Assembly (NCBI GenBank): GCA_015680685.1
Contig: MNCI01024201.1
Coordinates: 1 to 54,864, forward strand
Length of the DNA: 54,864 bases
DNA from: Gnetum montanum
Taxonomy: Eukaryota > Streptophyta > Gnetopsida > Gnetales > Gnetaceae
Direction of reading: 5' to 3'
Positions 11,028 through 22,890 of this stretch are shown in pieces. The position numbers and the translations under genes are program-made. The stretch's first letter is position 1. Each line of letters begins with the position of its first letter. The notes under the pieces are model-generated. The model saw only the letters and a program-made list of their open reading frames with translations. It searched no databases and had not been told where the DNA came from.

Positions 11028-14000
11028 CTACGCTAGGTGAAGCTGCTTCTTGACCTGACACGGGTTGAATGAGATGTAAGGCTGAGATGCTATGCCAGGG
11101 CCTTCATTTGTGTTGTCGCCTCCCACTTGGAAGGGCAACTCAGTCCACTCGTTTTTGTTTAGGGGATCAACTTGCTGAGCTGACCCCTTTGTCGAGTAGT
11201 CTGTGTAGGTTGCAACAGATGCTTCATTCTCAGAAGTTATGATTTCTGAGCCTTCTTCCACACCTACGTTGTGGATCGTTTGCGTCGCTACTTCGTCACC
11301 GTGGATCACCACTTCTCTGCCTGCGTAAGGCAGGTGGATCTCTTGGTGTATGGGCAAGGAGATAGCCCTAAGTTGTACTAACCACGATCTCCCTAAGATC
11401 AGGTTAAACCCTGGCATCTCCTCGACCACGATGAACATTGCGTTTGTGGGGAACTGGTCCCTTGCTACGAAGTTTATGTGAATAGTGCCCTTTACCATAA
11501 CTTGTGCCCCATTGAACGACCTTAGGCATGCCGTCGTTGTGGGCTTGATTTGGTCAACCAAGCCCAGCTTGTCTACAATGGGGAAGGGGATGACATTCAT
11601 GGCGACCCCATCATCAATGTGTACCCTTCAGGTCCGGTGTTGACCAACCCGAATTGTGATGAACAGGGACGACGTAGTCACTTGACCCTTCTTAGGGTCT
11701 TCCCTAATGGCGTCATTGCGAAAGATTAGTTGAGGCTATTTTGGCCCTACAGGCGCGGAGGAAAGCATGATTGAGTAGATCACTTCCTCCTTTGCTGGCA
11801 TGTCTTCATTGACTGGTGTAGCTGTCAATATGCGGATCAGAGATGAGAGCCTCGCGGTGTGGAATGGATGTCATGATTAGGTCGTACAAGCTCAGGGTAG
11901 TGTTTTTTTATTTTAGAGCTTGTTTGACCTATGTGAGGGTGTCTAAGAGGTCTTGGCCACCTCTTATTTTGACGCCTTCCTCCTCTTCTATCTGTCCTGA
12001 AAGGTAAATTTCCCAAGGAGAAGTGACTTCGGATCTGGGCTCAGATCCTTGTTGGTAGAGTGATACAGGCTGCATAGTCGTGTTGACCTTTATCTTAGGC
12101 ATAGATGCAAGGGGCGAGGACGTAGGCTTGGGGGTACCTAGGATGGTACCTCCCTTAGACATCTTGCTTGCAAAGTGGACTTCTCGCCTTGTGGCGTGAG
12201 AAGGCTGCTCAACTGTTTTACGTGAGATGGGGCATCGAGGACGTCAGCCCCTTGATGATGAATGGAGCTAAAGGTGCTATCGGTTGGGATTGCGTGACCC
12301 CGCCAATAGGTGGCACGAAAGTGGATGCTTGTGGTGGGACTTTTAGGACAAAAGGCTATTGCGAGCTTTGATTAGCTGCTCGTGGTACTGGTGCACTGTA
12401 CTGAGGCACACAGATTATGAATGGCTGCTGGGGTGGCCTAGGATCACTGTTGATGTCGATGGTGTTGATTACGTAACTGGCATTGTTGGCGTTGAGGGGG
12501 TCTATGTAGACATACATAGNATTGATGCCGATGGTGTTGATTACGTAACTGGCATTGTTGGCATTGAGGGGGTCTATGTAGACATACATAGATTGGTTTT
12601 CGGGGCGTACTAGGTTGCTTTCATCCAGCACCAGTTTCCCTTAGTCAATTAACCTTTGGATGTTGTCCTGCAACGCTAGGCAGTAATTCGTGTTGTGGCC
12701 ACACTGTTGGTGGTAGTCACAAAACCTGTCTAGCCTAAAATCCCTAGGAATCGAAGGCTCATTGGGCAGGGCCAAAGAGGGGTTCCTATGGAGCTTGTAG
12801 TAGCGTTGATGTTTTGTGGTTGCTTCCTCCAACATCTGTTTATGTTAGATGTATCTCACTGCCAGTAGTTGCTTCAGAAGTTTCAAAGGCTTAAGAGGTA
12901 GTGGGGTGTACTTTGAGCAGTCTTTGCGCTCAAAGTTGGGCTTGGGTTATGCAGATGTCTTAGGAATGGGTACAGCAGGTTGTCGCACATGGCCCGGTTT
13001 GGGTGCAGGGTTAGCTGCGGGTTTGGCCAGTTTCTTGCTATTCTTGCTACCGTTGTTGCTAGGTTTGGGCTTGGCCTTGGTTGCGATAGCGGCCACTATG
13101 GTTGTTGGGGCTTTACCCTTTTCCTTCTTTGCGAAGGTGTTCTTGTAAGTGATGTAGGCTAGGTCTTTGCTTGCCTTGACTACGTCTTGTATGCTCTTAG
13201 TCTAAGCGAAAGCCTGGCTAAGAGAGTGAGGAGCAAGGTAGTACAGTTTGGACTTGATGAAGTCATTCACTATGCCCTTAAAGACATCCAGCAAGTGGGC
13301 CTCCGTGATGGGCTCACGGATCTCGTTAAGGGTTGCGCTCCAATGCTAGATGAACTTTTGGATTGGCTCTAGGGGGTCTTGCTTCACACTCATCAACTGA
13401 TTTAACATGGTTTCTGGCTTCAAGTTGTACTTGAAGCGCGTCATGAACTAGGTTAGCAGCTCTTCCAAAGTTGAAATGGATGAGCATGGCAACACATGGT
13501 ACCAATCCAAGGCTTTCTTGGCTAGGGACATGGCAAAGATACGAATGATCGTGTGTGGCCATTGCTGCAGTAGCAGAGACTCAGACCTGAAAGTGATAAG
13601 ATGTGCGTTGGAATCTCCCTCCCCATCGTTCTTTGTGAAATGCAGGAGAGACATCCATGGGGGTAGTATCAAAGAAGGGATTGTAGGGCTGATGGGGTCA
13701 TCTTGGTAGAAGTCCATGACTTGTACCGTGCCAGACCTAGCAGCCTTGAGGCATTTTATTTCCTTAGTGAGGGTCTGGATAAGCTGAAATGCTTGGTCCA
13801 GACCCGACGATGTTGTAGGAGGTTGGGGCACTATGGAGGCCGTGCCTGCATGTGGTATGGCAGGGGTGGTGGTGTGACCCATCGGTGGTACCATTTGGAC
13901 GACCCCCGTGAGCGGTGTTGCCTATGTTGTCCACCACCCAGCATGTGGTGCTGTTAAGGCAGTAACTGCAGGTTGGGTTGTCGGATAGACCACTTGTGTC

Positions 14001-14943
14001 ACTAGCAGCATAGACCATAACCTTGTGTTAGGCTGTATCATCTGCAAGGCTTGGTGTATTTGAGAGTGCACGTAGTGAGACATTTGCAACTGTTGTGAAG
14101 TAAGTAAAGAAGCAAATGGGGCCCACCATGTGGATAGGCTGGGGCCCGCCATAGTGGGTGGAACAGATGTGAATGTAGGAATAGAGGTAGAAGTCGCTTG
14201 TGTTTGTGAAGTAGGTACGGTATGCACATGTGGCAAGGTAGCCATGGTTGGCGTGTTATGTGTTGCAGGAATAGACTGCTGAACAGCCTGTAAAGGGATA
14301 GTAGCTACAAACGGAATAGGCGAAACAAGCGAGAGCGGGCATTGAAACATTGCAGGATTGGTGTTGCTACCCATAGCAGCTGTAATCGCGAGTTGCGAAA
14401 GCATAGGCGTAATTACAAAGGTTGTGGTAATAGATGACGGCTTGGCCTAGAAGGACTGGTAGGAGGGACAGGAGCAGGGTCGGCTGGACCTCCATCATCA
14501 GATTGGAAATCGAGTTCCTCCTGTCCATCCTGGAAAGCATCATCTTGGTTGGACATTATGTCCTGTTGCTCCCTAAGCCTAGCCAATTGGATTAGTTGGT
14601 CCAGAAGCCTTTGGTACGCTTGTGTTAAAGGCAAAGAAACATCAGGAGTAGGAACAAATTGCTTTCCGTTGCAGTAAGCGAACTCGAAGCTACGTTTGTC
14701 CTCAAGTTCATGTATGTCTAAGGGTAAATTGGCTTGCACCTTTGCACAGAGGTAATTGTAATGCTCATGTTGCTGGGCCAATCCCTTAGGTCCTCAGTTT
14801 TGGATTATGAGAGATCGACGTGTTTCTAGCGTTGGGTTCAGCAGTTGTTCGGCACCAGTAGTGCCTTGAACCATGATGGGAACTTCAATGTTGAAGGGAA
14901 CTTTCACATTGAAAGCATTAGCAGCAGTAGTTGAAAAAGCCAT
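11028..14943 (-). pseudogene. gag-pro: Gag and protease of B
   Basis: The start at 14943 reads MAFSTTAANAFNVKVPF. A charged region (14781-14413) and a long Pro/Gln/Thr-rich part follow. The capsid-type Gag domain is at about 13850-12990, with VMDFYQDDPISP, WPHTIIRIFAMSLAKKALDW and KQDPLEP. A stop after RYI lies near 12848, at the same codon as in both C copies. The CDYHQQCGHNTNYC zinc-knuckle-like motif is near 12700. The aspartic protease is at about 11640-11250, with NVIPFPIVDKLGL, FNLILGRSWL and EIHLPYAGREVVIHG. The frame ends QVKKQLHLA at 11028. Many in-frame stops and one duplicated N join are present. Gag forms particles and the protease matures them; this copy cannot do either. Confidence 0.85.
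12450..12591. repeat. 70-bp direct duplication around a single N (assembly join)
   Basis: Bases 12450-12519 and 12522-12591 match except for two substitutions, with one N at 12520. Two contig ends or haplotypes were probably abutted here. The duplication falls in the Gag linker of B and should not be read as a protein repeat. Confidence 0.8.
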
Positions 14944-15586
14944 TGCAAGCTAAGTAGTTTTGCAAAAGAGCGTGAAAAGTGCAAAAAGAACAAAGAGACT
15001 GAAAGGCAACAAAAAGAAGGCTGTACGTCTTGCCGAATTCCCGAGGAACCGTCGAGGTGACCGATCTGCACCACACAAAGTGTAAACAACTGCAAAAGGG
15101 TGTCACGTTTATGCTTGTGTACGATGAGGTATAGAGCGCGTGCAAGACTATCGTAAGATAGGTTTAGCTAACTGGTAAAGGCTTTGCGTCTCGCAGGGTC
15201 CTCGAGGAATCGTTGAAGTAACTGATTTGTACCATGCACGATGGGGTATAGAACGCATGCAAGACCATGAGGTGGGCAAGTTAACTAGTGAACAAGCAGG
15301 CTTTATGTCTCGCAGGGCTCTGGAGGAACTGTCGAGGCGATTGGCCTGTACCACGTACAATGGGGTATAGAACGCATGCAAGACTACCGTAAATAGGCTA
15401 GTTAATGGCAATTGGAGGTCTTATGTTTTGTAGGGCTTCCGTGGAACCATCAAAGCAACTGATCTACACTGCAGAAAGCGTAAAAAATCGTGAGAGGGTT
15501 TCACATTTATGCTTATGTGTATCAGGGTGTAGAAGGCTCACAGAACCACCATGACATGCAGAAAAGGTACCAAAAGGCCCTCCTTC
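14944..15586 (-). other. 5' untranslated leader of B
   Basis: The stretch between the primer-binding site and the Gag ATG has no frame. It contains about four degenerate direct repeats of some 120 bp, each with a GAGGAACxGTCGAGG-like core followed by TGTACCA and GGGGTATAGA (near 15040, 15215, 15325 and 15440). Repeated leaders are common in large Tat elements. A packaging role is possible but not shown. Confidence 0.6.
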
Positions 15587-15604
15587 TAGCGCCAGAAAAC
15601 TATA
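15587..15604 (-). promoter_or_regulatory. Primer-binding site of B
   Basis: On the minus strand TGGCGCTAGAAGGAGGGC begins 6 nt after the LTR end. C1 (25108) has the identical 18-mer at the same spacing, and C2 has it with one G-to-A change. It should pair with the 3' end of a tRNA. I did not identify which one. Confidence 0.7.
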
Positions 15605-16233
15605 ATAACCGAAAATGTTGATGGCTGGAAAACACCGAGGGGTCGGCGGGCACGACAGTTTTGACCCCGTACTCACGGGAGGGCCGTGCTGGGTGTGTGT
15701 GCAGATGCAGGATGCCCTGAACGGTCTTGTCGATCAGACAAGGACTTAATCACGTCTATATAGCCTTTTGCAACATATAATTTGAAAATGGAGGAGAAAA
15801 TGCTAAGTAATGCTCAAAAGTAAATAAAACAAAAAACAATGCAGTACACAAGAATAAGCAGGAAACAAAGTAAAATACAGTTAGAAAAATGCCCTGCTCT
15901 GAAGCTACAAGTTTGCTCTGTTAGGGTGGATATAGTTGATTGCATAGCGTGATGGAGTGCAGAGATCCCGAGAGTAACCAGGATGTGTAGAGCAAAGCAA
16001 GTTGTGCGGTTGGGCGTGGACTTAAGCATTGACAATGTGTGGATTCTACCAAGGTGGTAGAAAGGGGACAAAATAGAATGTCAGCTAGGAATGCTAACTG
16101 TTTGTAGTGTCAAATAGAAAGCTCGATATTGCAACGTGCCAGGAGGAGAACTTGAGTGCTAGAGGAAGAGTCAGATACTTTACAAAAAATTAGAACCGAA
16201 TGGAACTGAATCCTTTGAATGTTGCTCATTAGG

Positions 16234-16246
16234 GTATTTATAGGAC
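16234..16246 (-). promoter_or_regulatory. TATA box of the B LTR
   Basis: On the minus strand CCTATAAATACCC matches the CCTATAAATACTC box of the C1 LTR. It lies downstream (in element orientation) of the palindrome cluster. Confidence 0.65.
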
Positions 16247-16436
16247 CAAGGGCATGCGAGAGGGGCAGTTTGGACACCACATGACTGTTGGACGTTCATG
16301 ACTATTGTGACTGTGAGTTTGCAATGCCACAACTATGAGCCTACCATGCCGTAATTGCATCATCAGTATCTGAAGACGTGTGCCAACGGTCCAATTAGGT
16401 GAAATGCATTAATGTCATACAACCACCTGCATGCTT

Positions 16437-16895
16437 TGCTATGTGTCGTAGCATAGCATGCTTGGTGTAGCATAGCATGTTGTCCTACATTTCGCTACAC
16501 ACATACGCTACATACTTGCTATGCTATGCTACACTATGTAGCGTAGTGTCTAGCCTTAGTCGCTAAAACTTGGCCAATCTGTAAACCTTGCTTTCTGCAC
16601 TGCAGAACTTGTAACCTTGTTGGCCTTGCTCTTTGAGTTGCCTTCTGTCTCTTTCATAGGATTGCTATGCCTTGCTGCGCCATGTAGCTCAACGTAGCAT
16701 AGCAGTAGACATGGTCCGCTGCTTCCTAACGGAAAGGGACATTGTTGAAGGACTTGAAGTTGGGCAATGAAATTGGCTATGTAGATGTTGCTATCCTACG
16801 CTACGCTGTGTAGCATAGCATAGCGTGACACTTCACTTTGCAAATGTTTTCTGAAGCTTGCTACGCTACATAGTGAGGCGTAGCGTAGCGTAGTA
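16437..16895. repeat. Palindrome cluster in the B LTR
   Basis: At least five imperfect inverted repeats made of GCTACGCTA/TAGCGTAGC or GCTATGCTA/TAGCATAGC arms occur here, for example near 16455, 16525, 16690, 16810 and 16870. They occupy the U3 region upstream of the TATA box and are the counterpart of the TTACGC/GCGTAA array of the C LTRs. Confidence 0.7.
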
Positions 16896-17171
16896 GACTT
16901 CGTGCCTTAGAAAACTTGCCGAACTGTTTCGCGCATCCAGAATGCTGCTGCCAACTTTGTGCATCATTTTTGAGTAGGTTGTCGGCTAGGCAAGCTACTT
17001 GGGTGGATAGGCAAGATGATTCATAGAGCCTGTTCATGCCCAAAGTAGAAAACTTGCCGAATTGGATGGCCTGAACTCAGAGCGTTCTCCTCTCGAAGAA
17101 CTGCCGTAACGCTGCTCGAATTGTGATGCCTGGTGAAGCGAGAATGACTTCGTATTTTTTGGGGTGTTTCA

Positions 17172-17925
17172 CCTTGTAAACTTGCGACAAGTCCTTGCTA
17201 ATGTTTTTTTTTCATGTCTTCTAATATGGATGTGTCAAAGATTGCCATCTCCTTGGCATTCTTGACCTCTTGATACTTCTGTTGGAGTTATTAAAAATAT
17301 TCATCTTGTGTTAGCTTAGCCTAGAGAATGCCAAGATTAGAGAGATGGGCTTAGAATTCTACTACTTTGGCAACCAATCGTTGATTGGTTATTGTGGCCT
17401 TCTCAAGTTGTTCATTGGCTACTAGTAACTTGCCCCTTGTCTCTAAAAGCTATGACTAGTTGGTTGTGAGATCATTTGGAAGATCGAAGATCTCTGAAAG
17501 AGGTTGCACAACTTCCACCAATATTTTCAACACTTCTTTGTGTTGGGCAATAGTCATCTAGCTACTCCTTACTCCTATTGATGCATGGATGTTTGCCATG
17601 GAAGCAATGTTTGGTACCGATGTAGTAAAGGCATTGAGAGCTTTTGCAACTTTGTTTGCCATCACCTTTGCCACTATCTCTTGGCCCTTGTGTGGCATTA
17701 CTAGGATTGTTGGCCCTTCTCTTTTCTCCAATATGATAGAGAATGCTACCACATTTCCTAAAATTTTAAGAAATGCTTATTTAAAAATAGACACGGTAAC
17801 CTCTTTGGCATTTGGATTGGGTCTAACAAATTCTTGGATTCATTGTGTAGGGAATAACAGTGCTATCTCACTATTCAATGAGCGTATGGTCCTTGTGACC
17901 TCATTATGAAAGTAATTTAATCCCA
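17172..17925 (-). pseudogene. Degenerate unknown frame, partly coiled-coil-like
   Basis: On the minus strand a frame can be followed through a few stops. Part of it reads VAFSIILEKREGPTILVM, then VAKVMANKVAKALNAF, and further on LLVANEQLEKATITNQRLV and LTQDEYF. The latter looks like a coiled coil. It ends about where the plus-strand chromovirus RT starts. I do not recognise the family. It could be an old Gag-like or host-derived fragment. It belongs to the oldest layer of the window. Confidence 0.35.
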
Positions 17926-18590
17926 AAAATCTTCAAACATTGAGATTCCAAAAGAACTTAAGGAATATGGGAATTTAATAGGATGTAAAACTAGAAAATT
18001 GTTACTCAAGAGAATTGTGAAATATGTCAATGACATTTTTCAAGGTACAAAACCAATATCAAAAGCCTCAAATATATTTTCTACATCAAAATTAAGGGAA
18101 TTAAAGTTAAAATTAGATTAATTTATAAAGAAAGGGAAAATTCATCCTAGTGTTTTACCTTGAGAAGCACTGGTCCTATTTGTCAAGAAAAATAATAGTA
18201 CCTTAAGGTTGTGCATTGATTATAAGGTATTAAACATTGTGTATCAATTATAGGGTAATAAAAAAAGTAACAATCAAGAACACTTGCCCTTTGCCTAGTA
18301 TAGATGACCTATTTGATCAAGTTACATAAGCATGTTACTTTTGCAAGATTGATTTAAAATCAAATTATCATCAAATAAGGATCAAATAAAAATATATTGA
18401 AAACTCACATTTAGAACTAGGTACGAATTATATGAATTTTTTGTGATGCAATTTAGATTGAATAACATGTCTATAACATTTATGGCCTTGATGAATAATA
18501 TTTTTCAAGAATACCTTGATAAATTCATTATTTTATTCATAGATGATATACTTATTTATTTCAAGTTAAGGAAGGAACATGTAGAGTAAA
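17926..18590 (+). pseudogene. Reverse transcriptase remnant of a chromovirus-type Ty3/gypsy element
   Basis: Despite many stops and frameshifts the RT landmarks are in order: IPKELKEYG, GTKPISKAS, LRELKLKL, KGKIHPSVLP, LVFLVKK-like [42 protein letters not shown], and the catalytic-region segment FIILFIDDILIYF around 18515-18560. The spacing and the ID(D/Q)LFDQ segment are typical of chromoviruses, unlike the Tat and Athila RTs nearby. No LTR or integrase is attached, so this is a very old fragment. Confidence 0.75.
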
Positions 18591-20464
18591 ACCTAACAAT
18601 TTCCTTCAATGCCATGCCCATGGGATGTCCTAGCACTAGCCTACATTAGCGAAGTAGCATGGACCATGTATAACCCATGTGACAAAGAGGAGAAGATAAA
18701 GCCACTTCTAGATGCCTTCAAACTTCTAGTAGAAGCAACGGTAGCAATAGGCCAACCTCAACCATCACTAGTGCTAGGGTGGGATGAGGGATCATCAGTG
18801 CCCTAGAAGCCTCCACCTATGGGCACTATTTGAAACTTTATTATATCTTAGGCAATCCTATAGGTGCCTATTGCAATTTTTGTAAAGTATCAAATTTTGT
18901 TGTAATGGACACTAATTTTTGCAATCTATAAATATGTGCATCCCTCACATTTATGGCATGTTAAGTCATAGTTGTCACCAAACTCTTGTAATTTTCTTTT
19001 CCTAGAGTTAGAATATTTTCTCTTTGAGTGCCTGCTATTGGTAACTGTTTGGGACCACCAATGATTTGTGCCTTCGGTCCCACAGCTTTGGGAGTCACGG
19101 GAAGTGAAAGTGTTCTTCAAATAGGGTTTAGTGCTTGTTGGTCTTTTGGCAATACCAAGGGCTAAATACCTCCAAATAAACTCAGTGATTATAAAATAAA
19201 CTAATCATGAGTATGTGTTTATTGTTGTAAACATTAAAATATTTGGGTTTGTGTATAAAACTGTAATTGACTATCATAAAAGAAATTTAGCTAACTTTGT
19301 CAAATACTATGAGTTGTTGAAGGCTCTTATTTTGTCAAATCACTTAGTTTATATAGTCCCTATAGTACATTACTTGTAACAAATAAAATTTCACAAAAAT
19401 GTTTGAGCATAATTGTGCCAATCTACTCCTAATTTTTCTCAGAGAGAAAATTCCACAAGAAAACTAGAAATAGAGAAAGATTCAATGGGATTTAGATAGA
19501 GAAAAGAAAAGAATGAAAATTTGTGTGGAATTTCAAACATTTAAGCAAGATAAATTAACATAAGGAAACACTTCACAATAAAGCTATTCCAATTCAGTCT
19601 ATTATGAATTGTTCAAATCTTCTAAGCTCAACAAGCAATTTCATAAAAGACACTTGTTTAACTACCAAAATGCTTTATAAACAACAAAGTACAACCTTCT
19701 ATTTTGCTAGTTAATATTGGTAAGGAATTTCAAACAATAAAATTTTCAAAAAACTTTGACAATTTCAAGATTGAAATATTAGGGCAATAAACTTTAAAAA
19801 TAAAGAAGTTATTTTAGTCATCTCAAGGTATCAAAGATTTTCTATATTCCCTAGACTCAAATAGACAATTTCTATAAGACATTACTATGAAATTGCTAAA
19901 GATGCTTTTCTAATACTACATAAGCTCTAATATGGCAAACCTAATTGAAGTCTAATATTGCGCAAAAATAGAGCTATAAAGACAACCTAGAAAAAGCCCA
20001 AAATTAAATGCCAAGCACGATACCATCTAAACCATTATCTAAGCAACTAAGACAAAATAGGAAGAAATGAATTTACAGGATTAAAACAATGTAGTTGAAT
20101 TTATGTCTTTAGCAAGTTATGCTTTACAATATTCAATATTATTCTAAGTATCTTTTTTCCAAAAATCCCCTTTTTTTAATTCTACCCTTAAAGCCTCTTT
20201 ATAGTGGCCTTAGGGTAGTTACAATAATCATGAGAAGTTAATGTGTTACAAATATCTAGGAAATTAATTCATAACTACCATAAGAAGTTATAACGTTCAT
20301 AGAAATTATGATAATTTGAGCGTTCATAGAAATTATGATAATTTGAGAAATATATACATAGTTGGCAAGTGTCTTTCCCATGACAACTTTTTTCCTTCAT
20401 AAATACCTAAATGAAAATCATTGTCAAATCTCGTATTACAACTTCATGCCCATATTAATCTTCT
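18591..20464. other. AT-rich DNA without recognised features
   Basis: A short open frame at 18609-18806 has no recognisable motif and no support. The rest, especially 19130-20400, is AT-rich and full of stops on both strands. A 25-bp block containing GTTCATAGAAATTATGAT is tandemly duplicated near 20291-20340. I see no TE termini or gene here. Confidence 0.5.
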
Positions 20465-20689
20465 TCATGTTATGGTTTTGGGTAATGATAAAAGAAACAT
20501 AACCGTATTTAGCTTAGGTGCATAACAAACGCAGGTTTTCTGGTCTGCCACATTGCCAATTAGCATTTCCTGCATTCTTTGATGCTGAACTAAATTTTTC
20601 TTATGCATCTCCCAACAGAAACTAGACATTGATGATCTTATAGATTTTTCTGTTGCGTATTTCACTTTTTGCTCTGAGGCTGGCTCGTC

Positions 20690-20896
20690 TTGCAGGTGTT
20701 GATTGCTCGGGCATACACCTGGAGTACTGTGGCTGGTCCTGCCACACAAGCCCTCTTCACCATAGGGAGACACATCCAGATCTCACCATTGCATGCTCAG
20801 CGACGCAATGACAGGTCACGGCTGCAGAATCCCGAATCCAGGCTAAGTCTCTTTACTCTCAACTTTGAACTTGCTCATGACATGCCCGTGAGGTAA
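20690..20896 (+). other. Exon-like GC-richer patch of unknown origin
   Basis: A frame without stops (LIARAYTWSTVAGPATQAL, then SRLSLFTLNFELAHDMP) is preceded by TTGCAG and followed by GAGGTAAGG, so it looks like an internal exon with acceptor and donor. Base composition is clearly richer in G+C than the flanks. The opposite strand is also open for about 100 codons (20465-20773). I do not recognise either product. Confidence 0.3.
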
Positions 20897-21251
20897 GGCC
20901 TCCACGATGATGTCATTAGGGTTTTTGTTTATTTTTTTCGTTTGCAGAACATTACCAGAATTTTATTCGATGCACAACATAGGGCCCTTGCAGCAACCGC
21001 AACATACAATCTTTTCAATTTCGATTATAGGAGACATCAGAGTGGAATTTTTGGGGATTGTAACACCCCCATCGTACTTACCCTTGTTCAGATGTTGATT
21101 TGTTCTAATAGTTTAATCCATTATTTTGTCAAATTTATTTGTAAAACAGTTTAAATTTATTTGTAAAATAGTTTAATCGTTAACTCAATTTGTTTAATTT
21201 TGATAAAACTATTAATAAGCATTTCTGGAATTCTTCAACTCATTTTAATGA
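20897..21251. other. Intergenic DNA, nothing recognised
   Basis: T-rich sequence with no coding support lies between the exon-like patch and the LINE tail. Confidence 0.5.
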
Positions 21252-22190
21252 TTTTTTTGGGGGGGGGGGTGTCGGACCCCAAAAAGAATTTTATTAATTA
21301 AATGAGAATAAGTACATGGTCAACATCTGAACATATTGATGGATAAATAGGGAGAAGAACAATGACAAATGCGATAGTTGAAAGAAAACATCTTGAAACA
21401 TAATCTTTCTCAGGGTGTGGGAGTACATGCCGAAGAAGGGAGTACATGCCAAAGAGCTACCTAATGCTGGGAATCCTTAGGAACTGCGAGTTTATAAGAC
21501 CAGGAGAACAACAAAGAGCTCAAAATGCTCAAAATTATGATGATACCATACTCCGATGTAGCAGATCGAGATTGGAAAGAGTGCACGAGTTGGTGTATCT
21601 ACTCCAAGGCTACAAACAATAAAACAACTGATTAGTATCCAACTTTAACTTAGAAGTACGAGATAAAATTTGGAAATGCACAAGGCGAAGAATTTGAGAT
21701 TTTTCCATAATATTTAAATGGTTAGAGTTGGACGAATTAGTGTTCTGGAAAAGAGCAGTGCATTTGCGCTTCCATATAAAGTAAAGAACGAGGGGCCTAA
21801 TAACTTTCCAAAGAAACTGAAGGTGAGAAGAGGGGGTGACCAAAAAGCCGAATAAGATATCCTCATGGGAAAATGTGCACAAAGGAAAAACCTTAGAAAC
21901 CCATTCCCATGAAGACCGAGCAAAAGGGCAATGCTAAAAAACGTGGACAAAATTTTCAGGACCTCCACAGAGAGGGCAGGTAGGGTTTGAAATCCCAAGG
22001 TATTCACGACGTTTGCCAATAGGCAGGCCTTGATGCAAGAGGCACCAAAGAAATTGCTTAATTTTTGGAAGAGTCAGAAGGCTCCAAACTCATGAAAAGA
22101 GAGAGAGCCAAAACTGTTCAGACTCTTCTTTGTGCCATGATCGATTGTAGCGGTTAACCATCATAGAGGAATCATGCAACAACTGATTTT
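21252..22190 (-). mobile_element. 5'-truncated LINE with a zf-RVT domain
   Basis: On the minus strand the C-terminal reverse-transcriptase zinc-binding domain of plant L1-type LINEs is clear: LPKIKQFLWCLLHQGLPIG, then CPLCGGPENFVHVF and HCPFARSSWEWV (about 22070-21880). About 90 more codons and an untranslated tail follow, ending in an 11-C run and a short A run (plus strand T7 at 21252, G11 at 21259). One TAG replaces the Trp before HCPF. The 5' end is lost, as is usual for incomplete target-primed reverse transcription. I could not identify target duplications. Confidence 0.75.
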
Positions 22191-22765
22191 TGTTAACGTT
22201 GCAACATATTTGATTGATCTTTGCCTTATCTTTATTGTACATTATTTTGCTCATTTGTCTCTAGCAGGAACAATACCTTTAGCCGTTCAATGTAGAACAA
22301 AATTATGATGTCTCGGTTTAATTATGGAATTAATAAAGGCAAATATTAAGACAGTGTGCCTTGATTGATTTCAAAACTTCCAATTATCCAAAACATAAGG
22401 ATGCAAATACTATAGGTTATTGAATAGTATCAATCTTGAAAATAATAAACCAACAAGTGATCATTCTTGGTCATGGTTTTATCATATGATAAGCAGCAAG
22501 TATACTTTACGTCCAACCATATGAATTACAAGCATTCACATGCAATTCGGTCAAATTTCGTAGACCTTAAGTTCCTAAGTACATTAGTTCTAGGGGGTGA
22601 AATCTAATCATGATTATCATTGTCTTCTCAACTACACTTGTGAAACTTAGTTGTATGGTTAAATGTAATTGGGGCACATAAATTTGATTATATTATATTT
22701 TATTTGTCTACAATTAATAATAAGTTAAAATGCAATTTATGAAACAATATTAATAACTAACTATT
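22191..22765. other. AT-rich flank before A2
   Basis: There is no coding or repeat signal. The last five bases (CTATT) would be one copy of the A2 target duplication. The other copy is not in the window. Confidence 0.5.
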
Positions 22766-22880
22766 TGATGAATCGTGTTTTTCATTAACTCTGATATTGG
22801 AGTGGCCACGATATTGGGTATGTAATATCGCAGCCCAGGATGTGATATCGGACATGCAATATTGCGAAGTATCCCTCGGG

Positions 22881-22890
22881 CCTATAAATA
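22881..22890 (+). promoter_or_regulatory. TATA box of the A2 LTR
   Basis: CCTATAAATA lies directly after the palindromic ATATTGCG boxes, as in A1 and A3. Confidence 0.65.

Larger units (their letters stand above)
3242..17171 (-). mobile_element. Tat/Ogre-like Ty3/gypsy element B with an antisense multi-exon gene, 3' end missing
   Basis: Read from right to left the order is: 5' LTR (17171-15611), primer-binding site, Gag and protease (14943-11028), an antisense gene on the plus strand (6153-10560), reverse transcriptase, RNase H and the start of a second, archaeal-type RNase H (5214-3242). There A1 interrupts it. Integrase and 3' LTR must lie left of the window. The gene order equals that of C1, including the antisense gene. 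LTR sequence and protein divergence show that B and C1 are separate families or old subfamilies. All frames carry stops, so B is dead. Confidence 0.85.
15611..17171 (-). repeat. 5' LTR of B
   Basis: On the minus strand the LTR begins TGAAACACC at 17171, as the C LTRs do. It ends at 15611 with TA where the C family has CA. Length is 1561 bp. It holds a TATA box near 16240 and clusters of imperfect palindromes built from GCTACGCT and AGCGTAGC. Only the ends and general plan are shared with the C LTRs. The right flank starts CCTTG, and the matching target copy is outside the window. Confidence 0.8.

Noticed and set aside
12359-12613. Plus-strand frame with an apparent protein repeat around N
   Set aside because: The repeat is the assembly duplication at 12450-12591, and the real coding strand is the minus-strand Gag of B.
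18609-18806. 65-codon open frame after the chromovirus RT remnant
   Set aside because: It is short, shows no motif, and nothing in the context supports expression.
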